Shown here: positions 34,968-34,983 of the stretch, in pieces
Layout of the letters: every line of letters begins with the position of its first letter
Position numbering within the stretch: position 1 is the stretch's first letter
From: a virus
Length of the DNA stretch: 34,983 nucleotides
IMG/VR virus record: IMGVR_UViG_3300045135_002424
Location: 1 to 34,983 of that record
Strand: one strand, 5' to 3'
Translations under genes and position numbers: made by a program
Notes under the pieces: generated by a model
Told to the model about the DNA's origin: nothing
The model's database searches: none
What the model saw: the letters and a program-made list of their open reading frames with translations, nothing else

Positions 34968-34983
34968 AGGGGTGTATTCTTCG

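Overview
This window looks like a section of a double-stranded DNA tailed phage genome. A complete head and DNA-packaging module (small and large terminase, portal, scaffold, major capsid protein) is followed by connector and tail-tube genes. No tape-measure or contractile-tail genes are present. A very large candidate DNA-ejection protein and a T7-lysozyme-type lysis amidase are present, so a short-tailed, podovirus-like particle is the best reading. Nearly all minus-strand genes have A/T-rich leaders with no Shine-Dalgarno sequence, which is typical of Bacteroidota and their phages, so a Bacteroidota (perhaps marine flavobacterial) host is my inference. Several proteins resemble families I remember from uncultured marine phages; that resemblance is from memory and was not searched.

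Layout. Positions 1-4438 (plus strand) form a nucleotide and DNA metabolism cluster: a partial gene with a MazG-type domain, a small MazG-like gene, an endonuclease I/resolvase-like nuclease, two very short genes (55 and 48 codons), then class I ribonucleotide reductase in the order beta-alpha. This transcript meets the opposing one at a hairpin terminator around 4456-4489. Everything from 4488 to the right edge is on the minus strand, transcribed leftward. Reading in transcription order from the right edge, there is a low-complexity basic protein, a small basic Cys/Arg-rich protein, two small unknowns, a protein that looks like two GroES folds in tandem, small terminase, TerL, portal, scaffold, major capsid protein, a conserved 284-residue protein, two connector/tail proteins, a 1468-residue tail protein, and three likely ejection proteins (219, 434 and 2789 residues). 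Last come two small membrane proteins, the amidase, and three basic proteins in a translationally coupled string.

How the parts work together. The plus-strand cluster would supply and clean dNTPs (reductase plus MazG-type pyrophosphohydrolases) and resolve branched replication intermediates. The minus-strand block builds, fills and releases the particle. The 2789-residue protein carries an HELLH metalloprotease motif and a zeta-toxin-like P-loop kinase motif. It is the strongest candidate for an undescribed multi-function system, probably delivered into the host with the DNA. Two hairpins bracket the 284-residue gene just downstream of the major capsid gene, and both fold better in the minus-strand transcript, suggesting they set mRNA levels there.

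Gene packing is very tight. No gap reaches 300 bases; the largest gaps (about 70 bases, at 23741-23810 and 24666-24736) each hold one of these hairpins. I saw no tRNA, rRNA, CRISPR array, insertion sequence or integrase.
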